This document shows positions 17,153-25,178 of a stretch of DNA of 44,028 bases, piece after piece. The notes beneath the pieces were generated by a model. That model saw only the letters and a program-made list of their open reading frames with translations, was not told the origin of the DNA and searched no databases. A program made the position numbers and the translations under genes. This DNA is from Muribaculaceae bacterium (GTDB taxonomy: Bacteria; Bacteroidota; Bacteroidia; Bacteroidales; Muribaculaceae), in the NCBI GenBank assembly GCA_022510505.1, contig JAFLTL010000018.1, forward strand, positions 1 to 44,028. The letters run 5' to 3'. How positions within the stretch are numbered: the stretch's first letter is position 1; each line of letters starts with the position of its first letter.

Positions 17153-17524
17153 ATGAAGAGTACGGATTATAAAGAGTTACTGGTTTGGCAAAAATCAATC
17201 GAATTGGTTAAGTTTATATATTTGATATTAACGAATTTTCCAAAAGATGAAAGATATAATATAATTGACCAAATTAAAAGAGCTGCAATATCGGTACCAT
17301 CCAATATAGCCGAAGGACAATCAAGAGAATATACTAAGGATTTTATACATTTTCTATTCATTTCTCGTGGTTCCTTGGCAGAATTAGAAACTCAATTTAT
17401 AATTAGTAAAGAACTTGGAATGATAAATGAGAACTTATTAGAAGATATTCTAATCAGAACTAAAGAAATTAACAAAATGATAGGTGGTTTAATCGATTAT
17501 TTAAGAAAATCATTAAAGAAATAA
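17153..17524 (+). CDS. Four-helix bundle protein (S23/IVP, bAvd-like family)
   Basis: Small basic four-helix-bundle protein of 123 residues, the usual size. It belongs to the family first seen in 23S rRNA intervening sequences and related to the Avd accessory protein of diversity-generating retroelements. Signature segments are LLVWQKSIELV near the N-terminus, then DQIKRAAISVPSNIAEG (about 42-58), then SRGSLAELETQF (about 77-88), then a C-terminal helix with KEINKMIGGLIDYLRKSL. The biochemical role of stand-alone members is unknown. The gene is visibly AT-richer than its neighbours and fills the gap between namZ and the symporter together with the inverted heptamer arrays, so it looks acquired. 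No reverse transcriptase, template repeat or rRNA gene is nearby. The ATG at 17153 gives the full family length. Confidence 0.92.
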   Translation: MKSTDYKELLVWQKSIELVKFIYLILTNFPKDERYNIIDQIKRAAISVPSNIAEGQSREYTKDFIHFLFISRGSLAELETQFIISKELGMINENLLEDILIRTKEINKMIGGLIDYLRKSLKK

Positions 17525-17531
17525 AAAGACC

Positions 17532-17594
17532 AGGAACTAGGAACTAAGAACTAAGAACTAGCAACTAAGAACTAGCAACTAAGAACTAGCAACT
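17532..17594. repeat. Right heptamer array (ANNAACT x9), leader of the symporter gene
   Basis: Nine tandem 7-bp units: AGGAACT x2, AAGAACT x2, then AGCAACT and AAGAACT alternating and ending in AGCAACT. The array starts 7 nt after the four-helix-bundle stop codon and ends 4 nt before the symporter ATG. It is inverted relative to 17115-17135. Confidence 0.95.
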
Positions 17595-17598
17595 AAAA

Positions 17599-19071
17599 AT
17601 GGATAAAGCTTGGATTATAATTGGCGTTATAGTGGCCTATTTCGCCGTACTTCTGATAATTTCCTATATTGCCGGAAGAGGATCTGACAACAGTACGTTC
17701 TTCACGGGCAACCGCAAGGTCCCCTGGATTGTTGTTGCCATCGCCATGATTGGCGCGCCAATCTCGGGAGTAACGTTCATCTCGGTACCCGGAATGGTGG
17801 TTGGGAAAGGATATGCCTATCTGCAAATGTGTCTTGGCTTCATTGTGGGCTATTTTACAATCGCATGGGTCCTTATCCCGATGTTTTATCGTCATAACCT
17901 GATTTCCATATATGGTTTCCTTGAAAAACGTTTTGGAAATTCTACTTATAAGACCGGAGCCTGGTTCTTCTTCCTTTCGAAAATGCTGGGAGCAGCAGTT
18001 AGGTTCTTTGTGGTTTGCGCAGTTCTGCAACTTTTAGTGTTTGGTCCGTTGAATTTGCCATTCTACTTCACGGTTATAGTAACAATAGCTTTAATTTGGC
18101 TTTACACCGTCCAAGGAGGAGTAAAATCAGTTATCTGGACCGACACCCTTAAAAGCTTCTGCCTTATCATGTCGGTCATCCTGTGCATTTTCTTCGTAAT
18201 GTCGAATCTTGGATTCTCATTCAAGGAAATGACAACGGCAATTGCAAACCATCCGACATCACAGATGTTCTTCTTCGAGAACCTCAAGGAAGGAACCTAT
18301 TTTTGGAAACAGTTCGTTGCGGGTGTGTTCATGGCCATTGCGATGACAGGGCTCGACCAGGACATGATGCAAAGAACCCTCGCTTGTAAAGACTCGAAGG
18401 ATTCCCAGAAGAACATGATTGTTAGCGGAATCATCCAATTCTTCGTAATCGCACTGTTTTTGTTGCTTGGAACGTTGCTGGCAATCTACATGGAAAACAA
18501 GAATGTCGAGATGCCGGCAAAGACCGACGACATTTTCGCTACTGTTGCCTTTCATGACGATATGCCCATCATCGTTGGAATACTCTTCATTCTGGGCCTG
18601 GTAGCTGCAGCCTACTCGGCGGCTGGTTCGGCACTGACTTCACTGACAACTTCGTTCACTGTCGACATTCTGCAGGCCCATAAGAAAGATGACGCTGAAA
18701 AGTTGACTCGCAAGAGAAAAGGAGTTCATTTCTTCATGTCGATTATCATGGGAGCTGTCATTGTGATTTTCTACTACCTGAGCGAACAGGATGCAATCAG
18801 TGCGGTCTACACTCTGGCGTCCTACACCTACGGACCAATACTGGGACTATTCGTCTATGGGATGTTCTTCAAGAAACCGGTCCATGACAAATGGGTTCCG
18901 GCAATATGCATTCTTGCTCCATGTCTGTCATGGTGCATTCAATGGGCATTAAAGCAAACTTTCGGCTATGAGACCAGCTTCGAATTGCTGTTGATGAACG
19001 CCTTCTTGACGTTAATCGGATTGCTTTGTATTTCAGGGGGTAAGAAAGAGACGGTCGCCCAAATCGATTAA
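17599..19071 (+). CDS. Sodium:solute symporter (SSS family), possible MurNAc importer
   Basis: Inner-membrane Na+-coupled symporter of 490 residues with about 13 hydrophobic helices. Family features are FFTGNRKVPWIVVAIAM near 35-51, with GAPISG following; LYTVQGGVKSVIWTD (about 168-182); and AAAYSAAGSALTSLTTSF near 335-352, the conserved SSS region around the Na+ site. The N-terminal ATG follows the heptamer array after 4 nt, so its translation start region is built from repeats. The position after a NamZ-like exo-muramidase suggests import of N-acetylmuramic acid, as reported for the MurT symporter of Tannerella. The substrate is therefore an inference from context. It converges with the - strand gene ending at 19075. 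Confidence 0.9.
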   Translation: MDKAWIIIGVIVAYFAVLLIISYIAGRGSDNSTFFTGNRKVPWIVVAIAMIGAPISGVTFISVPGMVVGKGYAYLQMCLGFIVGYFTIAWVLIPMFYRHNLISIYGFLEKRFGNSTYKTGAWFFFLSKMLGAAVRFFVVCAVLQLLVFGPLNLPFYFTVIVTIALIWLYTVQGGVKSVIWTDTLKSFCLIMSVILCIFFVMSNLGFSFKEMTTAIANHPTSQMFFFENLKEGTYFWKQFVAGVFMAIAMTGLDQDMMQRTLACKDSKDSQKNMIVSGIIQFFVIALFLLLGTLLAIYMENKNVEMPAKTDDIFATVAFHDDMPIIVGILFILGLVAAAYSAAGSALTSLTTSFTVDILQAHKKDDAEKLTRKRKGVHFFMSIIMGAVIVIFYYLSEQDAISAVYTLASYTYGPILGLFVYGMFFKKPVHDKWVPAICILAPCLSWCIQWALKQTFGYETSFELLLMNAFLTLIGLLCISGGKKETVAQID

Positions 19072-19090
19072 GAACTATTTGTTCTTAATC
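19066..19090. terminator. Inverted repeat overlapping two convergent stop codons
   Basis: GATTAAGAAC (19066-19075) and GTTCTTAATC (19081-19090) form a perfect 10-bp stem with a 5-nt loop. It covers the stop of the symporter and reaches the stop of the convergent gene. The T tracts are short and the stem is AT-rich, so bidirectional termination is plausible but weak. Confidence 0.4.
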
Positions 19091-19566
19091 TTCTGGTGAC
19101 GATCCATCAAATCGCGGGTGAATTTACGCTCGACTCCTTTTAACAGAAACATTTGACGAGAGTTCAGTATTTTACTGAACTCTTCTTTATATTTCATGTC
19201 GATCTCGACTTCTTTTGCCTTTACCTCATAGATTGCTTCGGTCGCTTTCTGATAGTCAAGATCGGTTGCTTCTCCTTTCAGTTCGTAGACACGCCGTTCC
19301 ATCAGGCGCACCTCTTGGTTCACTTTGCGGTTCTCATCCTCCATGTGGTCATAGAGTGGAAAAAATGCATTCTGCTGTTCTTTTGTCAACTTAAGCTCCT
19401 TTGCCAGGAACTGATGTTTCAGTTCACGAACCTCCTGGAACCATTTCTGGCGGTCTTCCTTTGATTGTGGCATCTCGCCATGAAAGGGAGTTCGGTGATG
19501 ACCGGCGGTTGCGTTAATTGGGAACAAAAAAGAGAGGGAAAGAAGAAGCGACAAAATAGTTTTCAT
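19075..19566 (-). CDS. Spy/CpxP-like periplasmic protein (LTxxQ type)
   Basis: Small secreted helical protein of 163 residues. A Sec signal peptide (about 1-21, MKTILSLLLSLSFLFPINATA) is followed by a charged alpha-helical body. The segment LTKEQQNAFFPLYDHM (about 59-74) fits the LTxxQ motif of Spy/CpxP-like periplasmic chaperones, and a second helix pair carries EFSKILNSRQMFLL. In Bacteroidales such genes often sit in an ECF sigma operon and act in envelope stress. Here the upstream gene, 4 bp away, is a single-span membrane protein of anti-sigma type, but the nearest ECF sigma gene is 11.5 kb away. The chaperone role is inferred. Confidence 0.65.
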   Translation of the reverse strand: MKTILSLLLSLSFLFPINATAGHHRTPFHGEMPQSKEDRQKWFQEVRELKHQFLAKELKLTKEQQNAFFPLYDHMEDENRKVNQEVRLMERRVYELKGEATDLDYQKATEAIYEVKAKEVEIDMKYKEEFSKILNSRQMFLLKGVERKFTRDLMDRHQKIKNK

Positions 19567-19570
19567 GACA

Positions 19571-19996
19571 TCAATTATTTAGATCATCAACTGATAGGCC
19601 TTCGTTATAAAGGTTGTCGAGAATATCATATTCATCGATGGAATAATATACATAGTCATCGACAAAATCGTTGTTGCTCAAGGCTGCTGTGATATTATTC
19701 GATTCAAACGAGAGGTTATTTTCCTTCATCAAAGAGAACATCTTGGTCATACACCAAACGCCGGCGAACATAGCCGCCATATAAATATAGGGACGATAAC
19801 GATCCCACCACGACCTTTTGTCGTTGGATTCTACTGCAGTTGGATTCTCAGCCGCTTCATTGCGAGGCAGCAAATTGACCATTTTCGCTGAAAAATCTTC
19901 AAAATATCCTTCCGGAACATTCATGCCATCGGGAATTCGTTTGTCTTCCAACGAAATTCGTTTATGTGATTCCATTTTTGAATTCTTTTTATCCAT
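19571..19996 (-). CDS. Single-pass membrane protein, putative anti-sigma-like regulator
   Basis: 141 residues. The N-terminal cytoplasmic part carries IPDGMNVPEGYFEDFSAKM (about 21-39); this VPEGYF-type motif occurs in Bacteroidetes proteins encoded beside ECF sigma factors. A hydrophobic segment (YIYMAAMFAGVWCMTKMF, about 70-87) follows WWDRYRP. The C-terminal outer part is acidic and rich in Asp, Asn and Tyr. The gene lies 4 bp upstream of the Spy-like gene and is surely cotranscribed with it. No enzymatic motif is visible. The anti-sigma call rests on topology and neighbourhood, not on a classical zinc-binding motif, which is absent. An alternative start at M8 exists. Confidence 0.5.
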   Translation of the reverse strand: MDKKNSKMESHKRISLEDKRIPDGMNVPEGYFEDFSAKMVNLLPRNEAAENPTAVESNDKRSWWDRYRPYIYMAAMFAGVWCMTKMFSLMKENNLSFESNNITAALSNNDFVDDYVYYSIDEYDILDNLYNEGLSVDDLNN

Positions 19997-20055
19997 TAGA
20001 CTGCAGTTTCCCTTTAAGGTTTAGTCTGTATTGAAAAAGTTAACAGTAAACAATT

Positions 20056-20724
20056 TTATCTCCAGTCAATCGGAGTCTTACCATGTTTCTCAAGATAATC
20101 ATTGGCAAGGGAAAAATGATGGTTTCCAAAGAAACCTCGATGGGCCGACAAAGGTGAAGGGTGGGGAGACGACAGAACCAGATGTCTTGTTTTGTCGATG
20201 TGCTCGCCTTTCTTAATAGCATAACTTCCCCATAGAATGAACACCAAGTTGTTCATTTCATTGTTTAACTTCTCAATTACTGCATCGGTGAAAATTTCCC
20301 AGCCTTTTCCCTGATGAGATCCGGCCCTACCTTCTTCAACGGTTAATGTTGAGTTCAACAGCAAAACGCCCTGACGTGCCCAACGCGACAAATCACCATC
20401 ATGGCTGATGGGAACATTCAAATCGCAAGAGATTTCCTTGAAGATATTTACCAACGACGGCGGAAGGGGAACTCCACGATTTACAGAGAAGCAGAGACCA
20501 TTGGCCTGCCCATGACCATGGTAGGGGTCCTGACCTAAAATAACCACCTTCACATCACTGAATGGAGTAATGTCAAAGGCAGCAAAAATCTTACCACCCG
20601 GAGGATAGACTTGAGTTTGGGAATAGCGTTGACGAACGAACCCTGTCAATTCTTTGAAATAGGGTTTATACCATTCATCCTTCAAAACTTCCAACCAACT
20701 CGGCTCTATTCGAATAGACGACAT
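20056..20724 (-). CDS. ung: Uracil-DNA glycosylase
   Basis: Base-excision repair enzyme that removes uracil from DNA. It has 222 residues, normal for family 1. The water-activating motif GQDPYHG is at residues 64-70 (Asp66), and the DNA-intercalating loop [10 protein letters not shown] is at 188-197 (His188). [10 protein letters not shown] (121-130) and VFILWG (161-166) are also typical. No residue of the active site is missing. It is a probable monocistronic gene downstream of the secDF terminator. The ATG at 20724 gives the standard N-terminus. Confidence 0.97.
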   Translation of the reverse strand: MSSIRIEPSWLEVLKDEWYKPYFKELTGFVRQRYSQTQVYPPGGKIFAAFDITPFSDVKVVILGQDPYHGHGQANGLCFSVNRGVPLPPSLVNIFKEISCDLNVPISHDGDLSRWARQGVLLLNSTLTVEEGRAGSHQGKGWEIFTDAVIEKLNNEMNNLVFILWGSYAIKKGEHIDKTRHLVLSSPHPSPLSAHRGFFGNHHFSLANDYLEKHGKTPIDWR

Positions 20725-20785
20725 TCGGTAAAGAATTTAAGGCAATCGAAAAAAATTCTTATAACTCCAACGGATGCAATATAAT

Positions 20786-20815
20786 AAAAAAATCCCGGAA
20801 TGAACCGGGATTTTT
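20786..20815 (-). terminator. Intrinsic terminator after secDF
   Basis: AATCCCGG (20791-20798) and CCGGGATT (20805-20812) form the core stem with a 6-nt loop, extended by A5 on one side and T on the other. Read on the - strand it ends in a U tract 14 bp after the secDF stop. Confidence 0.9.
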
Positions 20816-20829
20816 ATTAATATTATCTA

Positions 20830-23796
20830 TCAGGCATTATTTGCCGGTGGAGTCTTAGAGGACTTCTTTTGTTTCTTAGGTGCCGTTGTAGCTGAACTTG
20901 CAGCTATCGCCTTCTTTTCACGTGACAACTGTTGACGACGGTCGGTCAGATAAGCAACAGGAGCCGCAATGTATATTGTTGACAAGGTTCCCGTGATTAC
21001 ACCAAACAACATAGCGAAAATAAAGCTACGCAATGAATCGCCACCCAGAATAAAGATGCACAGAAGTACGAGCATCGTAGATCCGGAGGTTATGATCGTA
21101 CGTGACAAGGTTGAATTGATTGAACGGTTAACCAAGGAGAAGAAGTCTTGCTTTGGATAAAGACTGATGTTCTCACGCACACGGTCAAACACAACCACCG
21201 TATCATTAATTTGATAACCGATTACCGTTAGGATAGCAGCAATGAACGATTGATCAATTTCCATTGCAAACGGGAACACACCCCAGAATAGTGAATAGAA
21301 ACCGATAATTGTGAACGCTGTAAAGGCTACTGCTGCGAGCGCACCCAAAGAGAAAGCGATGTTGCGGAAACGGAGCAGAATATACAGGAACATTGCTATA
21401 AGTGCGATAATAACCGCAATATATGCATCATTCCTCATGTCGTCGGCCACAGTAGGACCTACTTTCTGAGATGACAGGATACCTTGGGTTTCATCGGTAG
21501 TTGAGAACTGTTCGGCTGTCATTCCGGGACGAAGATCGGGCTGCAATGCGTTAAACAGCTTGCCGGTTATTTCTTCTTCAACACCTGGATTGTCGTCGTC
21601 AATCTTATAGTTTGTGGAAATTCGAACCTGATTGGAGTTCTCGATAGTTATAACGCTAACCGAAGCCTCAGGGAATTCAGGAGCAAGGCGAGCCTGCAGA
21701 TCTGTTGTGCTGACAGGTTTGTCGAATTTGACAACATAGTTCCTACCACCCGAGAAGTCGATACCTTGATTCAAACCACGGCAGAAGAATGAGATTACAA
21801 CTGCGATGATGAAGATTGAGCAAACGAGGGCGGCGCCTTTGCGCTGACCGAGAAAGTCGACCTTAGTGTTGAGAAGCCAGTTGCGTGAAATCTTGGTGTC
21901 AAATGTCAATGACTGGAAGGCCTTGCTCTTCGCTCCGATGATGAACACCAGACGTGTCAGATAAACTGCGGTGAAGAACGAGCAGGCGATACCGATGATC
22001 AAGGTTGTAGCGAAACCTTTGATAGGACCTGTGCCGTAGAGGAGCAGAACAACACCGGTGATGATTGAGGTCAAGTTGGAGTCAAAGATGGCTGAGAAGG
22101 CGTTGCTGTAACCGTCGGCTATAGCTGTACGAACATTCTTGCCTGAGCGAAGTTCTTCCTTCGTACGCTCGAAAATGAGCACGTTGGCGTCAACTGCCAT
22201 ACCGAGTGCGAGCACGATACCTGCTATACCCGAGAGAGTCAGGACAGCCTGGAATGACGATAGGATACCGAAAGTAAAGAAGAGGTTAAATACCAAACCA
22301 AGGTCGGCAACAAGTCCGGGGATAATGCCGTAGATGAATCCCATGAAGATCATCAGGACTACCAAAGCAATGATAAACGAAAGGAATCCGGCCTTGATTG
22401 CCTGTTCACCGAGTGACGGACCGATTACCATGTCGGAGATGATGTCGACTTTGGCGGTCATCTTACCACTCTTAAGAACGTTGGCGAGGTCTTGGGCTTC
22501 TTCTACGGTGAAGTTACCGGTTATCTGAGAACGTCCGCCATCGATGGCGCTGTTGACTCTCGGGAAAGAGTAGACATAATCGTCGAGGACAATGGCGACC
22601 GATTTACCGATGTTGGCACCGGTCACGCGCGACCATTGCTTTGCACCTTCGTTGTTCATGGTCATTGAAACGACATTACCCTGAAGGTTGTCGAAGTCGG
22701 CTGATGCCGAAATAACGCATGAACCGTCGAGAGCAGGTTTTCCGTTGTTAGTCTTGAGGGCTATAAGTGTGTAAAGCTCCTGATTGCCACGTCCATTGGG
22801 ACCCTGAACAATTTCAGGCTTCACGTCCCAAAGAAGCTTGAGATTCGAGGGGAGAATCTGCTTTGCAAGGTTGGAGTTAAGAATAGCTGTAATCTCATCG
22901 CGGTTCGAGGCAGTTGCATAGCCGACAACCGGTGTTGCCGAGTTTTCAACTCCAGCGAAGAGACTGAAAAGCCCTTGGGGAAGATTCAGTGCCGAGTCGG
23001 CTGCTACAGCCGAGTTCAAACGATTTAGTTCGGGAGCAATTTCGCTTGCTGTGTAGGTTTCATAAAATTCCAGGTTGGCCGAACGCTGAAGCAGTTCGCG
23101 AACGCGCTGGTGTTCTTTCACGCCGGGGAGTTCGAGGAGGATTTGACCGTCCTTGCCCTGAAGAACCTGTATGTTGGGAGAAACGACACCGTAGGCATCA
23201 ATACGGCTACGCAATACATTTGTAGCTGAATTGTTAACACGATCTTGAACTTCGTTCTTCAAAGTCGTGGCAACAGCCTTGTCGTCGGAACCTCTTTTTA
23301 CGACTCCGTTGAATACAACCGAATAGTCGGCCGAAGGATTCAGTTTCCTGTATTCCTCGGTGAAGGTTGTAACGTAATCGTCGCTGATGTGACGTGCAAT
23401 GATTGAGTCGGTGGCGGCGATAGCGGCATCAAATGCAGGATCGGCATCGGCATTCTTCATCGAACGCAGAATGTCAGGCATTGAAACCTGAAGAATCACG
23501 TTCATACCACCTTTGAGGTCAAGACCTAAGCCCACACCCCATTTTTGCACCTGATTGTAGTTGTAACCTAAATAGACAGGCTCTTTGGAAATAGAGTCGA
23601 TGTAGGCTTTATAAGCTCTATTATAAGAATCGGAATTAACACCCTGTTCACCTGCTACCTGAGCGGCGTAGTCCTTCGCTTTGCCTTCGTAGTGATTTCC
23701 TACGATTGAAAAAGATAAGTAGAACGCGCATACCAATACAAGGAACACAGCGATTACTCCGGCAATTAAGCTTCCTAAAGCTCCTTTGTTGTTCAT
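20830..23796 (-). CDS. secDF: Protein translocase subunit SecDF (fused)
   Basis: Inner-membrane motor subunit that uses the proton gradient to help Sec-dependent export. It has 988 residues, a SecD-SecF fusion as usual in Bacteroidetes. The SecD half starts with one membrane helix and then LGLDLKGGMNVILQV (about 90-104), has a large periplasmic region, and ends in a five-helix bundle containing GMAVDANVLIFERTKEE. The SecF half begins near residue 615 with a helix, followed by GIDFSGGRNYVVKF and the second bundle with YQINDTVVVFDRVREN. The tail is Lys/Ala-rich. A consensus promoter lies at 23891-23922. Confidence 0.97.
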   Translation of the reverse strand: MNNKGALGSLIAGVIAVFLVLVCAFYLSFSIVGNHYEGKAKDYAAQVAGEQGVNSDSYNRAYKAYIDSISKEPVYLGYNYNQVQKWGVGLGLDLKGGMNVILQVSMPDILRSMKNADADPAFDAAIAATDSIIARHISDDYVTTFTEEYRKLNPSADYSVVFNGVVKRGSDDKAVATTLKNEVQDRVNNSATNVLRSRIDAYGVVSPNIQVLQGKDGQILLELPGVKEHQRVRELLQRSANLEFYETYTASEIAPELNRLNSAVAADSALNLPQGLFSLFAGVENSATPVVGYATASNRDEITAILNSNLAKQILPSNLKLLWDVKPEIVQGPNGRGNQELYTLIALKTNNGKPALDGSCVISASADFDNLQGNVVSMTMNNEGAKQWSRVTGANIGKSVAIVLDDYVYSFPRVNSAIDGGRSQITGNFTVEEAQDLANVLKSGKMTAKVDIISDMVIGPSLGEQAIKAGFLSFIIALVVLMIFMGFIYGIIPGLVADLGLVFNLFFTFGILSSFQAVLTLSGIAGIVLALGMAVDANVLIFERTKEELRSGKNVRTAIADGYSNAFSAIFDSNLTSIITGVVLLLYGTGPIKGFATTLIIGIACSFFTAVYLTRLVFIIGAKSKAFQSLTFDTKISRNWLLNTKVDFLGQRKGAALVCSIFIIAVVISFFCRGLNQGIDFSGGRNYVVKFDKPVSTTDLQARLAPEFPEASVSVITIENSNQVRISTNYKIDDDNPGVEEEITGKLFNALQPDLRPGMTAEQFSTTDETQGILSSQKVGPTVADDMRNDAYIAVIIALIAMFLYILLRFRNIAFSLGALAAVAFTAFTIIGFYSLFWGVFPFAMEIDQSFIAAILTVIGYQINDTVVVFDRVRENISLYPKQDFFSLVNRSINSTLSRTIITSGSTMLVLLCIFILGGDSLRSFIFAMLFGVITGTLSTIYIAAPVAYLTDRRQQLSREKKAIAASSATTAPKKQKKSSKTPPANNA

Positions 23797-23890
23797 TTTG
23801 TGATAATGATGGTTATATTTATTTTTTTGTTATTCGACTTATTGCACTATCTAACACGACAATGCGAATCTCCCAAGAGATTTCAGCCTG

Positions 23891-23922
23891 CAAATTTAGG
23901 AATTTATGTTGTAAGTTGCAAA
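23891..23922 (-). promoter_or_regulatory. Consensus Bacteroidetes promoter of secDF
   Basis: On the - strand, TTTG (complement of 23919-23922), a 20-bp gap, and the -7 box TAAATTTG (complement of 23891-23898). The spacing is ideal. The predicted leader is about 88 nt. Confidence 0.75.
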
Positions 23923-23936
23923 AAAAGCCTTTGTAT

Positions 23937-23950
23937 AGTTTACAGTTTAC
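23937..23950. repeat. Heptamer pair AGTTTAC x2, left flank of 92-bp repeat copy 1
   Basis: Two perfect 7-bp units, in inverted orientation to the degenerate GTAAACA-type units at 24073-24093 on the other side of the core. Confidence 0.65.
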
Positions 23951-23975
23951 CAACATAACAATATATCAGTATGTA

Positions 23976-24067
23976 AATCTTCTCGTTCGCCAACGTAGGG
24001 GACCGTTAGCACCACAAAAGTAAAACCGGGTGTGAACAAAACACCTGCTCACACCCCAAAAATTTTT
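23976..24067. repeat. 92-bp intergenic repeat, copy 1
   Basis: Gap-free alignment with 25179-25270 shows 86 of 92 identical positions. The invariant centre contains GTAGGGGACCGTTAGCACCA. The end forms a hairpin, GGGTGTGAAC against GCTCACACCC, next to AAAAATTTTT. Read on the - strand the single stem change is a G-U pair, so the stem is kept. It lies 93 bp past the stop of the - strand gene at 24161 and may end its transcript. It has no protein-coding signal. Confidence 0.9.
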
Positions 24068-24072
24068 CTTAA

Positions 24073-24128
24073 TTTAACAGTAAACAGTAAATTAACGTGA
24101 GTTCGATGAAAATTATAAACTATAAACT
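24073..24128. repeat. Degenerate heptamers on the right of repeat copy 1
   Basis: TTTAACA, GTAAACA and GTAAATT (24073-24093) and ATAAACT x2 (24115-24128) share the 7-bp period and the AAAC core of the other arrays but are decayed. A loosely related CTAACTA-rich stretch runs on to 24152, close to the stop of the gene at 24161. Confidence 0.55.
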
Positions 24129-24160
24129 AACTAGTTACTAACTACCTACTAACAATTTAT

Positions 24161-24820
24161 TCAGAAGATTGTTTTTAACCCTGCCAAAACACAGCCTTGG
24201 GTACCTGCTCCGGCCTCAACGAAGAATCCGAAATTACGGGAAAACATATAGTCGAAACACAACGCTGAAACCTGCCAAGCAAAATAAGTTGCGTGATCTT
24301 CCAATACTACTGGAGGTTCTTTATGGAACATATCGGCCTTGAACGCTTCGGCATGGGGAAATCCGGCTTTACTGTAGCGCACACCAAACCCAACTCGACT
24401 GTAAAGATGGAACTTTTCTACATTTATCCATGTCCATTTTCCACTCAGCATTGCAATGTGGGAGGTTATTCGTGGCTCGTTTAAATTGGTGTCGATACCA
24501 TAGGTATCCATGCAAGCTGTCGAGAATATATAAGAAATTCCCATTGAAAACCGGCTTGAAATATCCCTCATATACATAATGCCAACTGAACCCCATGTTT
24601 TTTTGTCATTATAGAATTGTCCTGAAATTACATCCACAGGGGGAATGGATGAAGATGCCGAACCTCCTGTGTTTTGCTCTACAACCGGTTCATAAATGTG
24701 ACCCAACGGAAAACCGCCGTAAAAGATACTTATCTCATTTTGTGCCATAGCGATTTGAGCGCCAACCGCCAACAAAAGAACCACCATAAGGTTCTTTATC
24801 GATTTCTTAAATGTTTTCAT
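24161..24820 (-). CDS. Small outer-membrane beta-barrel protein, unknown function
   Basis: 219 residues. The signal peptide is about residues 1-26 (MKTFKKSIKNLMVVLLLAVG, cleavage after AMA). The mature part has alternating aromatic and glycine-rich strands (WGSVGIMYMRDISSRFSMGI, SRVGFGVRYSKAG, NFGFFVEAGAG) and ends in Phe, which fits an 8-10-strand outer-membrane barrel. I do not recognise a specific family. It is transcribed alone, with a long upstream region holding an A8-tract promoter-like site at 25078-25103, and its 3' side carries 92-bp repeat copy 1. No enzyme motif is seen. Confidence 0.7.
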   Translation of the reverse strand: MKTFKKSIKNLMVVLLLAVGAQIAMAQNEISIFYGGFPLGHIYEPVVEQNTGGSASSSIPPVDVISGQFYNDKKTWGSVGIMYMRDISSRFSMGISYIFSTACMDTYGIDTNLNEPRITSHIAMLSGKWTWINVEKFHLYSRVGFGVRYSKAGFPHAEAFKADMFHKEPPVVLEDHATYFAWQVSALCFDYMFSRNFGFFVEAGAGTQGCVLAGLKTIF

Positions 24821-25146
24821 TATTTACAAAGTTTAATTATACATTCTCAACTATTGCCTGGTATCCATATGAGAGAACTCTTGTGCATAAGAATGGCAGT
24901 TATAGAAATTGGTCGAGGAGGATAATAATGATGCATCTTGATTGAAATCCAAAGTCCTGTGTATTATCTAAAGTGTCTTCAAAATGGCTATTTTGACACC
25001 TTACAAGTAATCAACAAATTAAAAGACAGAAAGGTAAAAGTATTTTCATGATTTAAGATGTTAAATTAGTTTGAATACAAATATATATATTTTTTTTAAC
25101 AAAAAGCATTAATAGCGACATTGAGACTAATATGATAGTGGTTTTT
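24821..25146. other. Gene-free upstream region of the outer-membrane protein gene
   Basis: No credible ORF on either strand. A bulged hairpin is visible: AAGTGTC plus AAAAT (24971-24985) against ATTTT plus GACAC (24990-24999), with a GGCT loop. If transcription starts at the site near 25078, it would lie in a leader of about 250 nt. Low-complexity AT runs lie at 25080-25098. Confidence 0.4.
25078..25103 (-). promoter_or_regulatory. Promoter-like site with A8 tract, - strand
   Basis: The - strand reads TTTTTG, TTAAAAAAAATA, then the -7-like TATATTTG (complement of 25078-25085). The GTT-A8-TA part matches the susC2 and susC3 promoters, but the gap to TTTG is only 14 bp. It would serve the gene at 24161-24820 through a long leader. 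Confidence 0.35.
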
Positions 25147-25167
25147 AGTTTACAGTTTATAGTTTAT
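25147..25167. repeat. Heptamer array AGTTTAY x3, left flank of repeat copy 2
   Basis: AGTTTAC, AGTTTAT, AGTTTAT in tandem. It is inverted relative to the three-unit array at 25283-25303. Confidence 0.8.
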
Positions 25168-25178
25168 ACCAACACTTC

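Noticed and set aside
17153-17524. Diversity-generating retroelement suggested by the Avd-like protein
   Set aside because: No reverse transcriptase, template repeat or variable repeat is visible within several kb.
17153-17524. 23S rRNA intervening sequence
   Set aside because: The family occurs there in other bacteria, but no rRNA gene is in the window.
17532-17594. Short tandem repeats as a CRISPR array
   Set aside because: The unit is 7 bp with no unique spacers and there are no cas genes.
20040-20055. AGTTAAC-AGTAAAC as a further heptamer array
   Set aside because: Only about two imperfect units without a partner; too short to count.
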